From assembly GCA_028583415.1 (NCBI GenBank), contig CM053276.1:64751071-64815070 (forward strand): a DNA stretch of 64,000 bases. Direction: 5' to 3'. The notes under the pieces were generated by a model. The model had not been told where the DNA came from and made no database searches. It worked only from the letters and a program-made list of their open reading frames with translations. The stretch's first letter is position 1. The number at the start of each line of letters is the position of its first letter. The translations under genes were made by a program, and so were the position numbers. Shown here piece by piece: positions 11,225-21,910 of this stretch. This DNA comes from Protea cynaroides (lineage: Eukaryota > Streptophyta > Magnoliopsida > Proteales > Proteaceae).

Positions 11225-11870
11225 CAGATCCTTGATCAATGGTTTGGATTCAATTTATCTCTTTAATAATGTATCAAGATCGAATCCTCAATCTAACAAT
11301 CAGATCTCTTCAAAATATTATAATTATGATCAAGGGCTCTTGTATCTTCAAAACAGCCAAAATCAAAGGTTAGATCTTACATCAAATTTAGTTATGATCA
11401 GACTAAGATCCAATGGTTCAAATTCTTTTAAATCACTTCTTCATGATCAGAATAGGAAATCAATGGCTCAGATCACTCCTAATGTCAGTCCAATTGTACA
11501 AATCTCTTAAAATCATAATCTAACCATTCGGACTCATTTAAATCACTCTTGATCAAAATTTAATGGTTCAGATTCCTTTAAAACACTCATGATCATGATC
11601 TAATGGTTCAGATTCCTCTAAGACACTCATGATCAAAATCTAACGATTTAAATCATTCCTGATGATAATCCAACCGTTCAAATTTATTTCAATCACTCCC
11701 AAGATAATCTAATGGTTCAGATCGCTTATCATGATAATCGAACCGCTCATATTCATTTAAATCACTTTTGATAACAATCCAATGGTTCAGATTACTCAAA
11801 TTAATAATCTAACCATTCAGATTATTCAAATCAAAGTAAATTTTGATCAATGGATCAAATCAAAATTCTA
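11225..11870. repeat. Degenerate 30/40-bp tandem repeat
   Basis: The core 'atctaatggttcagat' recurs more than a dozen times with variants such as 'atccaaccgttcaaat'. Spacings alternate around 40 and 30 bp, and 'cactcatgatca' often lies between. No coding potential is recognised. Confidence 0.8.
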
Positions 11871-11899
11871 AGATCAATAATCCAATTTTATCAAAATTT

Positions 11900-13050
11900 C
11901 AAAAATAACATCAATCATCCAACCAAATAGCTCATATTTAATCACCCAAAATTCGAAGATCAATGGCCAATAATTTTTTCTTTTTTTTTCCTTTTTTTTT
12001 GTTTCTTTCCAAGTGGCTGGCCGAGTCTCTCCTCTTCCTTTTCAATTCGATTTTTCTTTCCTTTCCTAAAAGTGAAATCCTTCCTCTCTCTTTCCTTATG
12101 GTCGATTATCTCCTCTCTTTTTTCCATAATTTTCTTTTCAGCTAACCTTTCTTTCTTTCCTTATGGCCGATTCTCTCCTTTCCTTTTCTCAATTCTTTCT
12201 ATTTAGAAATCAGCCCACTTCTTTCCTATTTTCCATCCTCTCAAATTTCCATCAAAGTATATATATATATATATAATATATAAATAACATATATGATAAT
12301 ATACATATACATTACTATATAATATATGGTAATATAATAACACATATATAAAGTATATGCACATGGGACTAAACCGGTTGGATCCGGACTGGTTTGGGCT
12401 GAGTTGATCTATTCAAGGTTGACTGAGCCTGACTAACCTGTTTGGATTGAATCGACATGAGTTGACTTGGTTAAATTGATATGGGTTGAGCTGGGTTGGG
12501 CCAAGATTGATTTTTCTCTCACTATCATTTCATAGGTTATTTTGGTTGCCATTCCGTATGGAATCTTTGGAAAGACTCTGTCCTAAATTTTTTATGTTCA
12601 CTTTGTAGAATACTGAAAATGAGAAATACTAGAGTTTGAATTATCTCATTTGGACGTAAAATGGCCAATTTATGAATTTTTGAAGTTTAAACAGACTAAT
12701 TTACGATAGTTCGGCTAGCAACACTGCATGGGATGCCTCGGAGACCTTTACCTCAAATTCTCCACATCCACTTTGTAGAGCGCTAAAAATAAGGAATACT
12801 GGCACTGAAATCATCGGATTTGAAAGTCGGATGAGCAAGATATGAGAAGATGAAGTTTAAATAATTAAACTTACGATAATTTACATGCAGGCCCTTGGAT
12901 GATTTTTATTAATTTTTAGAAAATACCCTTATTCTTATTCCCAGACTAAAATTGTCATATCTTCTCCATTTGATATCGGAATTGAGTGATTATGGTCTCA
13001 TTTTGAAGGTATTTCCTAGACTTACATATCCATGCAGGTTGCAGCCCATG
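11900..13050. other. AT-rich spacer with direct repeat
   Basis: A pyrimidine-rich tract (11960-12260) and an AT-rich tract (12258-12350) come first. A roughly 160-bp unit then occurs twice (about 12588-12720 and 12755-12890). Both copies contain 'cactttgtagag'-like and 'gaagtttaaa' segments and end 'cgatagtt' or 'cgataattt'. Probably part of an old LTR. No gene is seen. Confidence 0.5.
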
Positions 13051-13339
13051 TCCTTACTGTGCGGTCCACCAAAAACCTCCTCAAAGTAGTAGTCAAAATC
13101 CAAACCTTGTATTGAGATCCACCAACCTACCGTATGATTTCACTTAGGCTCTTGGACACTAGGGACCATTTCAGCTCTTTCTCAAAACACTATAGAGAGC
13201 ATGCTGGGGCTAATTGACTATCATTTTGTAGAGAGTTTCACTCGCCTCCCCTGTACTTTTCAAAGTTTCTCTCACCTCTCCCACTTTGTTGCCTACACTC
13301 CAGTAAGACTTTGTTCAGCTGGGGATGGCAAAAATAGGG

Positions 13340-15196
13340 TGCTTACACTCATGCCTTGGAGTTAGCGGCAATGATTCATGCAATCAAGACTTGAAAACAT
13401 TATCTATACGGAGAATAATTTCAGATTAAATCGTATTATAAGAGTTTTACTTATCTCTTCACCTAGAAAGAGTTGAACATGAGGCTAAGGAAATGGTTGG
13501 AACTCCTGAAGGATTAAGACTCTGATATTAGTATCACCCAAGCAAGGTTAATGTGGTAGTTGAGGCTTTGAGCAAAAAGGAGAATAATGAAGCTAGAAGG
13601 AGGACCTAGTACAAATGCTGCCTTATGTTTCACAGTAACATATTCAGATTTAGGAGAAGAGCAACATATGATAACAACTTGAGATGATCCAATTGAACGA
13701 GAACTTATGGATGAACTTATAGAGCAATACTTCCTAACTTGCATTTGTAGTGTTAAAGATCGTCTCTGATTTGATGGACGAACTAAAGGCAATAATTTTG
13801 TTAGATCCGTATCTAAGAACGATGCAAGAAGATTTAGGGAAAGGAAAACCTAACCCTGACTTACTTTAAATGCGGAGAAGGTCCTGAGATACAGAGGAGG
13901 ATTATGCATACCTGAAAGTGAAAAAAAAACTTGGATCTTAGATACAAAATAATGCTAAAAGCCCATTCCATTTCGTATTGGTACATCCTAGAAATACAAA
14001 AATGTACCAAAACATGAAGAGATTATTTTGGTGGAAGGGAATGGAAGTGGTTGTGGCTAGATACGTGTTCCAATATCTGAAATACTGGCAAGTAATGGCT
14101 GAAAGACAAAGACCAACAGGCTTACTATAACCACTACCTTAACCAGCCTGAAAGTGGAACTGCATTACAATGGACTATGTCACCGGTTTAACACTGACTC
14201 CCAGATCGGTTAACGCAGTTTAGGTGATTATTGACAGCCTTATAAGATGGCTCGTTTCATTGCTATACAACCTTGGTGTATTTTAGAACGGCTAGCTAAG
14301 CTATATGTGAATAATATTGTCAGATTAAATGTTATGCCTGAGAGCATAGTGTCAGAGAGAGGCTCATGCTTTACCTCAAAGTTTTGGAAGGGACTATAGA
14401 AAGCGATGGAAACAAAATTGAAGTTTAGTACCGTATTTCACCCTCAAACCGACAGACAGTCGGAGCGAACTATATAGATCCTAGGAGGTATTCTCCGAGC
14501 TTGTGAAATTATTTTAAAAGGAGCTTGAGTTGAGAAGTTACCGCTAATTGATTTTGCTACCAAGCTACCATATAGATGTCCCCTATGAAGCATGGTACGA
14601 TAAAAATGTCAAACTCCTTTGTTTTGGAATGAAGCTAGGGAGCGAAGAATTGTAGGACCTATTGAGTAGCAGACAAGATAAAAGAAAAAGGGCCAAGACA
14701 GCTCAAGTTTGTCAGAAAAGACGCCAAGACCTTGAGTTAACCATAATTGACAAAGTGTTCTTAAAGATATCACTTATGTTGTTTAAAATGATTTGGAAAA
14801 AAGGAAAAGTTGTGCCCTATATATGTTTTGAACCTTATAAAATTTTAGAGAGCCGTGAAAAAGTTACATATCAACTAGCTTTACCGTCATCCATGTCTAG
14901 TGTGGACAACGTATTTCACGTGTCTCTATTGAAAAAGTACGTTAAAAATCCATCACGGGTATTGACTGGGGATCCACGGATTTGATAGAAGACTTAACTT
15001 TTGAAAGGGTACTAGCCTAGATCACCAGTTAGAAGGTACAACATCTCCGAAGCTATGATATTTATTATGTGAAAGTAACCTGGCAAGGCCAAGACATGGA
15101 AGAGGTTGCATGGGAAGAGGAAAAATGTCATGAAGAAATAATATTCCCACCTATTCGACTCAGAAGGTACATCTAAATTTTGAGGACGAAATTTCT
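13340..15196 (+). pseudogene. Gypsy pol remnant: RNase H, integrase, tail
   Basis: Translation in shifting frames gives RNase H (HALELAAMIHAIK), the WLELLKD stretch, integrase zinc-finger and core sequence, and from 14797 a readable tail (EKVTYQLALPSSMSSVDNVF, SLLKKYV). Many stops and frameshifts interrupt it, several again at tryptophan positions. The tail ends in NFEDEIF-like sequence just before the polypurine tract, as in the 598-8969 element. Confidence 0.85.
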
Positions 15197-15636
15197 GTTA
15201 AGGGTGGTGGAGTTGTAAGATCTGTACGCCACGAACTCGGTTTAACCTTACGTTCTCGTGTCATGACCGGTATTTCCATCATAATCGGCTCAAGTAAACC
15301 AATTGTATGAAGAAACCACAAGATGAGATAAGCAATAAGTCAAATTTAGTGGGTGTGGTTGACTGTTTAAGTTTGTGTTGAAGCAACCAGTCAAAAACTA
15401 AAAATCAATAAATTTTAGAAGTATGGTCGCATTTTTGAGGGGTATGGTCGACCGTATGGTCGACTAAGTTGTGACCGCAGAACGTGTGTTCGCATGTTTT
15501 GGTTGTATGGTCAACAGATTATGCTACCGCACGATCGACTGTATGAACCCATAACTGACTCCGGGTTTAGGAAACTTTCTTAATTTAAGGAGGACTCTTT
15601 CTTAATTGAAAAATGACTCTATATGGAGGTTTTCTT

Positions 15637-15653
15637 CTATATAAAGGACGTCC
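15637..15653 (+). promoter_or_regulatory. LTR core promoter: TATA box and GGACGTCC palindrome
   Basis: ctatataaagg overlaps GGACGTCC. The same pair occurs in the other LTR types (2512-2528, 26142-26160, 41119-41135). Transcription is inferred to start about 25-30 bases downstream, towards the right. Confidence 0.65.
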
Positions 15654-17220
15654 CTTAGCCTCTCCCACTCTTTTAGAACCCAAATTGAAACTCTAAACCT
15701 AAGAGAGAAAGAAAGAATGGAAGAGAAGGAGATTTAGAGAAGAAGGCTGAGAGGAAGGTTTTTGTAGAGAAGAGTTTTATCTCTCTACAGCAAGCCTAAG
15801 GTATGGACTTTACTCTGTAGAGTAGATCAGATAGAATAGGTCCTTTTCAAGTTGATATGTGGAACCTAATACAATGATTTTGGTTATGAAATTTTTAAGC
15901 AAAACCATGAGAGAATAGGTTAGGGATAATTGATAAGGATAAACTATGATTAAAGGCCATAGAATGATTTTAGGATGAATTCCATTGATGAGCCAAGAGG
16001 AGGAACTCCTATGAGAAGTAAAAATTAACTTGACTACGTATGGTTGTAGCTATGGTCGACCATAAGATGAGAAGAGAGTTGACCACAGCCATTTGGAAAG
16101 AATTTAGGAAACGTATGGTCATAGGTACGGTCGCATATAGTGTGACCATAGGGTATCGACAGTACGTCGTATGGTCGCATGTATTGAGACCATAGGGTCG
16201 ACCATAGGGTATCGACCATACGATAACAACAAGTATATTTTGAGACGAAACAAGGTTTTCGACTACTATAACTTAGTACAATCGAACCCTAACTTAAATA
16301 CATTAATTGTTTAGGTTTCCAATAGATTCAAAGTGACTTTTAAAGCTTGGGAGAGGAACAAACATCAATCAAAGGTGAGGGAACAAGACCTAAACTAATT
16401 GGATAATAACAAACTGTTTTATTTTATTTGTCCAATGCAATGAATGCTTTTATGCTTGTATGCTTGTAATTTGCATCATACATGTCATCCAATATTATTG
16501 TTATTTCGGCTCATGCATATTTAATTTTGTTTATTTATAACACGATGATGATGATGATAGGAATAAGAATGATTTTGTGTGTGTGGTTAGTGTGTTGGAT
16601 GCGAGTGGGGCATCAAGGGGAGGACGTGGCATTATGGTTCAGCCTGGTCACCAGACTCTAGCTCTATCTCTACTCAAGTCTTTTCCACTGATATCTTTGT
16701 ATAGCCATTACCTTAGCAAAACTATTACGTCGTAGGGCATCGGGGGAGGTGGTCTCAGACCGTGTGGTCTTTGACTCTGTCGGGGGCCTTAGCTCTATCT
16801 CTATGGACGTATTGAGGGATGCTAGGGTGAGGCCTTGGATCCATTTGGATGGCATTAGGATTATTTAGTTGCGAGCCCAGTTTGCGAGCCCTTGCCAGCA
16901 GGGGCATACGTGTTGGTATGGGTAGGGCATCAGGGGAAGTGTTGACGGTGTGTGATCCGAACACTTTAGCTCTATCTTTATCCCATGGTGGATGCATGTA
17001 GGACTGCAATGGTGTTTGATCCATTGGACGGATTCACACACTCGTATATAGAGGTGCGGTGGCCATCAATCATTTCTATAGCACATTATAAACTTACAAA
17101 TCGGACCAAAGATGTGAATTGAATGCATGCATATGTTTGTTGCATTGTTTTGTTCACTCATTGAGCTCGTGTTGGAGAACTGACCCTCGTGCGTAATTCT
17201 TTTTAGTTTCTGATGTTGCA

Positions 17221-17343
17221 GGTATTACTGTCGAAGATTATATCGATGCGGCAACATATGGACAAATGGTGGCTATGGATGTGCAAGCTGTGGAGGCTGA
17301 ATATGACTTGTCAAGCGAGTGTTTCAACTATGTCTACGCTTAG
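17221..17343 (+). other. Small conserved reading frame inside LTR (copy 3)
   Basis: 41 codons including the stop, exactly the same length as the frame in the 598-8969 LTRs. It follows 'tttctgatgttgcag', a splice-acceptor-like sequence. The peptide reads G-I-T-V-E-D-Y, later ATYG, AMD and AVEAEYD. Sequence differences from the solo-LTR copy (24497-24595) fall mainly in third positions. Confidence 0.5.
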
Positions 17344-17614
17344 TAGTTAACTTTCATATTTTGATATTTGTAATAGTTTGTTATAATTATGTTTTGGTTA
17401 CTTAGAGATAACTGGTTTATTATTTACTTATCATTGTAGACATTCAATTCATTGTTAATAAGACATCCGCTATTTAATTATTATCTCTGATTATTACTGT
17501 AGAATGTATTTTGGTTTAACATGGTTGGCACAGCCTATACGAGATCCTGGTTTGAACCGTTGGTTCTCATGACGGTTCATCACACCACTGTTAGTCCAGA
17601 TTTGGAGTGTGACA

Positions 17615-18220
17615 GTAACCCTAATTCTACACACCCTTATCACTAGATCCTTGTGGATCATTCGTCATATGTTTTATACAGTAGTGAAATTAGACTACAG
17701 TCTTTGATGGCTGTGAGTCCAACCTCACACACATCCTATCCTAGTTATAGTGATGAGAGGATTTACCGTTGGTTTCTCAACGATGTATGCTGGAAACTAA
17801 CAGTGAGTTCTTCTTCTCCTCCTCTCTTCTCCTTTTACAGCCTTCTTCTTCTCCAGAGCCTTTTCTTTCAAATCTCCTCTTATTTCTAGAGTTTCTGATC
17901 AATGTGAGAGAGAATGGGCATAAGGAAGTTTATATACGGAGATAAGTCTCCTGTTGTGACTCCACTTCGTTTAGGAAAGTGGTTCACTTCAATTAGAAAA
18001 TATTCTAAATTCTTATACTGTATTTATGCTTGTCTGATCGCACAATAAGTAGATCAGATAACCTCAACAAGTCTGACCGGACAAGGTTTAAGTTATTAGT
18101 TTCATACCTTGTTGTGTGGTTCTGTCATCCAATTACCACGTCCAACCCAGTTATGAAGGGAAGACTTATCACGACAAGTTAACCTAGGTTAGACCGGGTT
18201 AGTAGAGTGCGGATTTTACA
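17615..18220 (-). repeat. Truncated chromovirus LTR remnant (block A copy 1)
   Basis: The right end '...gttagaccgggttagtagag' followed by 'tgcggattttaca' matches the end of the other minus-strand LTRs (26521, 63217). A TATA-like 'agtttatatacgg' lies at about 17919-17931. It is only about 600 bp, against 2.3 kb for full LTRs, so most of the LTR has been lost or displaced by the neighbouring insertion. Confidence 0.65.
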
Positions 18221-18349
18221 ACAGTATTAGATACTTTCATTGTTGTAGAGGGATCAATACTATAGTTGAGAAAAGCAGCCAACGAGAGAAGATCTTATAT
18301 CTGGAATAAATGACCTGATGTAGTAGCTAGAGAGGCTATGTGGGATGCT

Positions 18350-20596
18350 TCACACATGTCTCAATATAGATTTGAGTATTTTGTTATGTGTTCTCCCTGG
18401 AGGTCTCCTACTAATGGCAATGCCGAAAATGGGAGTACTTTCCATAGAAGGATTTTGTAATTTCTTTTTTTGAATTTTTAATACAAATTTGTTTTCTAGC
18501 AAAACTAAAAAGTCTATCAACTTCTCTGAGCCCCTAAACTCGGTTGCGACATTCTTGATTTTGTTGGGCATGCTCTCTACTACATCTCAAAGCCTAGTCT
18601 CCAGCTCAGCTTTCTCCTTCTTAAGAGCAGAAATTTCTTAAAGCCTCTTCAGTCATCTACTTCTCCTTATCAACTCTCAGCTCCTCTTCTTTACCTTTCT
18701 TTCTCTCATCTTCTACAATTTTCTTCTCCCTCTCAATTGCATTTTTGGTCAACCTCAAATTCTTTGATAGTAGACTTACCTCTTGGGTTTGTAACAACTT
18801 CTGCTCAGTCATTTTAGAGAAACTCAAGCCTCCGCACAACATTATGCACAGGTTGATCAGCTAAAATCAGATCAATAAAGTCATTCAGATAAGAGACTTA
18901 AAAAAAAACAATTCAAAATTTAACAAAGTGGTACTTACATTGCTGAAAGAAAGGTATATTGACTCGGTGAGTTGTCTTGGACTCATTGAGTTTCAGAATT
19001 CTTGATCTTTGGCCAGGAAGGTACCACTAGCGAGTTCTCAAGCAATTAAAAACTTGGCAATCCCGCAGTCTGAAGTCTTCACCATCCAACTCAGGATGTA
19101 TATCTCACCCTCTTCTATCCCCTCCAAGTTGATATGAGGGGAAATGAAAGGTGGTAGGAAGAGGAGAAGATTGAGAAAAACTCGATTGAGCCTCGATTTC
19201 TAGCTTACCTTCCTTTTTCTCTCTGGTAGGCTCAACATCCTTGACTCCCTTGTCTGTTATAGAAGACATTACCTCTTGCGTTTAGGCATCTTTCAGGGCA
19301 GATATCGGCATATCTAGCTAACCGAGGGGAAGTCTTGATGACGATCCCCTTCTATGAGGTGCTCTAAGGAGACACCTTCTATTTCTTGGAGAACTCCATT
19401 TCAATTGCTCCCTTACCCTTCCTTTTAAGGGCTTCCATATCTATCTTTGGCTTTCCCACTACAAAACACAAGAGATACACAGGCTTCAAATTTTGAGTCG
19501 GCTATTAAAGCAAAAGAGTTCAAGAATTCTACTTAAGGCTTACCAAAGTCAGTGGGTTCGCCAGACTCGGCCCATGCATCGATTGTCGTAAACTCGTCCT
19601 CATCATCGGCAACACTGACTTTTGAAGATAGCTTGAATCCAGCGTCTAAGCTCGTAGCAGCTCATGCAGAAAGATGAGAAAATGTTTCTTCTATTGGGGG
19701 AAGACTTTCAGTTTGAACTTCAGTGAACTCGTAGTATACATCTTTCCCCCCAATAAGTCCATACGACTTCAAAACACTATTGGCCATCAGTTTCTAATGG
19801 TTTAGGTTCTAACCTTTTGTAAGGTCTTTGGCAGAATTATATGACTCTAGTCATATTTGGACAACTTAGGCTTCTAATTCAGCCTTTGGACTTCAGGAAA
19901 CCTCCACAGATTACTAATAGGCATATTTGTCTTGTCAACTCTACCTACAAAGAAAATTTTTTTGTTCCAGTTATGAATGAAGGACCTCTTGGAACTTAGA
20001 ACCTCAGGGGCCTTAAATCTCCTTTTGAAATAATACCAGCAGGTCTTAACTTTGCCCTCTGGTTTTTCGACTACTTCCTTGTCGTCATTTAGAATGACGA
20101 TATTTTTAAATAAATCGACAGATGCAACCCTCTTGCGCCTTTTGAAGAATATTTTAAAGGGCATAATTTGGCACCAAGAGTTCGACAATAGTTAAGCAGG
20201 GGCAAGTTCATAGGCTTTCAAGATCCTAATGGTTAATGGGAAGTGGAAGTCTGAATCCAGAGAATAGCATTTCTTTATAGACACTTATCTCTATAAGGCT
20301 TAAGTTACAAGGAGCTTCATGTCTGCCTGGAAGTCGGCTGACATATCTTTTGGGGATTTTGTATTTATCGTCCAATTTGTCTAGACCAGCTTTGGTTAAG
20401 TCTGATCGATTCGTAGCACAAGCTAACTCATGCTGGGAAGGACTAACAAAAATGGCAGGGGCTGGAGGATCTGAAGAATTAACTACAACTGCTTCGGCAC
20501 TCGATAAATTTCTTGCCGTATAGTCTCACTAGAAACAACAATGGTGAGACGGCCTAACTCTTTCTCAGGGTTCTCACGTATATCATTAGAAGACAT
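18350..20596 (-). pseudogene. Antisense ORF of Tat-lineage element (Transposase_28-like)
   Basis: The likely start codon is at 20594-20596 (MSSNDIREN). After one frameshift the frame runs through DKYKIPKRYVSRLPG, ISVYKEMLFSGFRLPL and SNSWCQIM, then KVKTCWYYFK and HNWNKKIFFVG. This order resembles the plant 'putative gypsy type transposon' domain (Pfam Transposase_28). Downstream, 18842-18657 encodes a charged coiled-coil-like segment rich in E and K, and 18571-18350 is the likely C-terminal part. Several frameshifts and stops break it. Its biochemical role is unknown in the family. Confidence 0.7.
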
Positions 20597-21296
20597 GATT
20601 AACAAGGAATGAGAGAAAATAAAAACTTACTATTTCCTTGGCAAAAGAAGTTGACGATTATTAAAGTTGTAGAGCGGCTTTCATAACAAGTAAAGAAGTT
20701 GGGGCTTGAAGATGAAGGAAAATCCCCAAACCCTTGCTTTTATAGGTTTGCAAGGGTTACAACCCTTCGAATTTCAAATATTTTGAATCCAAGAGCAATC
20801 ATGAAGAACTATTAAATCAAGCTTGGATAGTCACAACTTTTAAAATTAGTGCTTTAGACAACTTCGAGGGGATGTTGATCATTGGCTGCGAGTACAATGC
20901 ACCTCATGTTATCGGCAGCTTTCTCATTGAGTTAAAGCCAACTATGTCTGCTCGATTTCGACATTTCTGCATCTTATTATGAGAAAAGGATGCAACTTTA
21001 CATGTGTCCTCACCCCAATACTCAATAGATCAAAGTTGCATTTAATTAAGGTCTACACATTCGACGAAATTAGGGATTTGAGCCCAAAAATCTTTTCGAA
21101 AAGGTAACCATCGTTTCAACATTCGAGGATGAAGGTTGTTGTGTAATGTGGACTTTAAATCAAAGCTTAACTCTAAAGGAGCATTCAGTCAACTTGCGAG
21201 TGATTGTTGAAGTCGGCCAAGGAAGTATCAAATATTGAATTCGGAATTACAATTGCTTTCTCACATTTTTACAAATCTGAAAAAGCAAGGGGCAAC

Positions 21297-21910
21297 TGTT
21301 AATACTATATTCCACCAACCAATTGTGGAGTGACAGTGTCCAAGAATTTGAGGACATCAACAACGCAGCACATGTCTTACACATGGTAGAGTGCAAATCG
21401 AATTAGGAAGTTTCCCACTTTGGAGGGATACGTTCCTCAATCGGTGCCTATAGGCCTTGTTTAATGACCTGTACATTGGCAACTACTTTCATGATGATCG
21501 TAAGATCATCGTCCAACAGTGTACAGTTGAAGGCACAATTATCAACCGTTCTATAACTAAAAAGGTAATTCGGACCACACTAGACGGTTAGACACTCCTA
21601 TATATACTCACAGAAACAAAGGTACAAGGACGGATAATTTTTCTACTGACTCAAACCTTACCCCACTCTCAAAGAAGCATTTCCCTTTCATTTTGCTTCA
21701 TACTACTTGCTCTGTAAATTAACTTAATCATCGGAGTGGCCACCGGATTACCCAATCCATTCCTCGGTGAAATTCCATTTGTCTTTAGATTCTTACCTTG
21801 AACTCGACTAAACCGTGTGAAGTCGGCTTGTACATGGCCAACTCGGATACAACGTGATCAGTTTGACCAGAAGGTCCACAACTCGGCTAGACCAGTTTTT
21901 AGCAGCAACA
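21297..21910 (+). repeat. Tat-lineage 3' LTR (block A copy 1)
   Basis: Starts TGTTAATACTATATTCCACC directly after the purine-rich 'gaaaaagcaaggggcaac' and ends in 'agcagcaaca'. It is 614 bp. The 'taatcatcggagtggccacc' stretch is typical of Tat LTRs. Confidence 0.75.

Larger units (their letters stand above)
13336..17614 (+). mobile_element. Decayed chromovirus with 3' LTR (block A copy 1)
   Basis: A 5'-truncated Ty3/gypsy element on the plus strand: remains of RNase H, integrase and chromodomain tail, then polypurine tract and a 3' LTR. No 5' LTR, gag or protease is visible before 13336. It is related to, but clearly diverged from, the element at 598-8969. Confidence 0.85.
15214..17614 (+). 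repeat. 3' LTR of the block A chromovirus (copy 1)
   Basis: Starts TGTAAGATC right after the polypurine tract 'aagggtggtggagt' (15200-15213) and ends GTGTGACA. It is 2,401 bp. Landmarks are a GGTCGAC array at 15424-15546, the TATA box ctatataaagg at 15637-15647 with GGACGTCC at 15646-15653, a second array at 16035-16224, three 'agctctatctct' modules at about 16605-16982, and the small conserved frame at 17221-17343. Confidence 0.9.
18221..21910 (+). mobile_element. 3' part of a Tat-lineage gypsy element (block A copy 1)
   Basis: An antisense reading frame lies immediately upstream of a polypurine tract and a 3' LTR on the plus strand. Tat-lineage elements are known to carry such extra ORFs, in either orientation, between pol and the 3' LTR. 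No gag-pol is present upstream; the sequence begins at the LTR remnant boundary, so the element is 5'-truncated. Confidence 0.7.

Noticed and set aside
13514..13792. Minus-strand 92-codon frame, also at 38993-39289
   Set aside because: Antisense to the gypsy RNase H/integrase remnant; conserved only through the block duplication.
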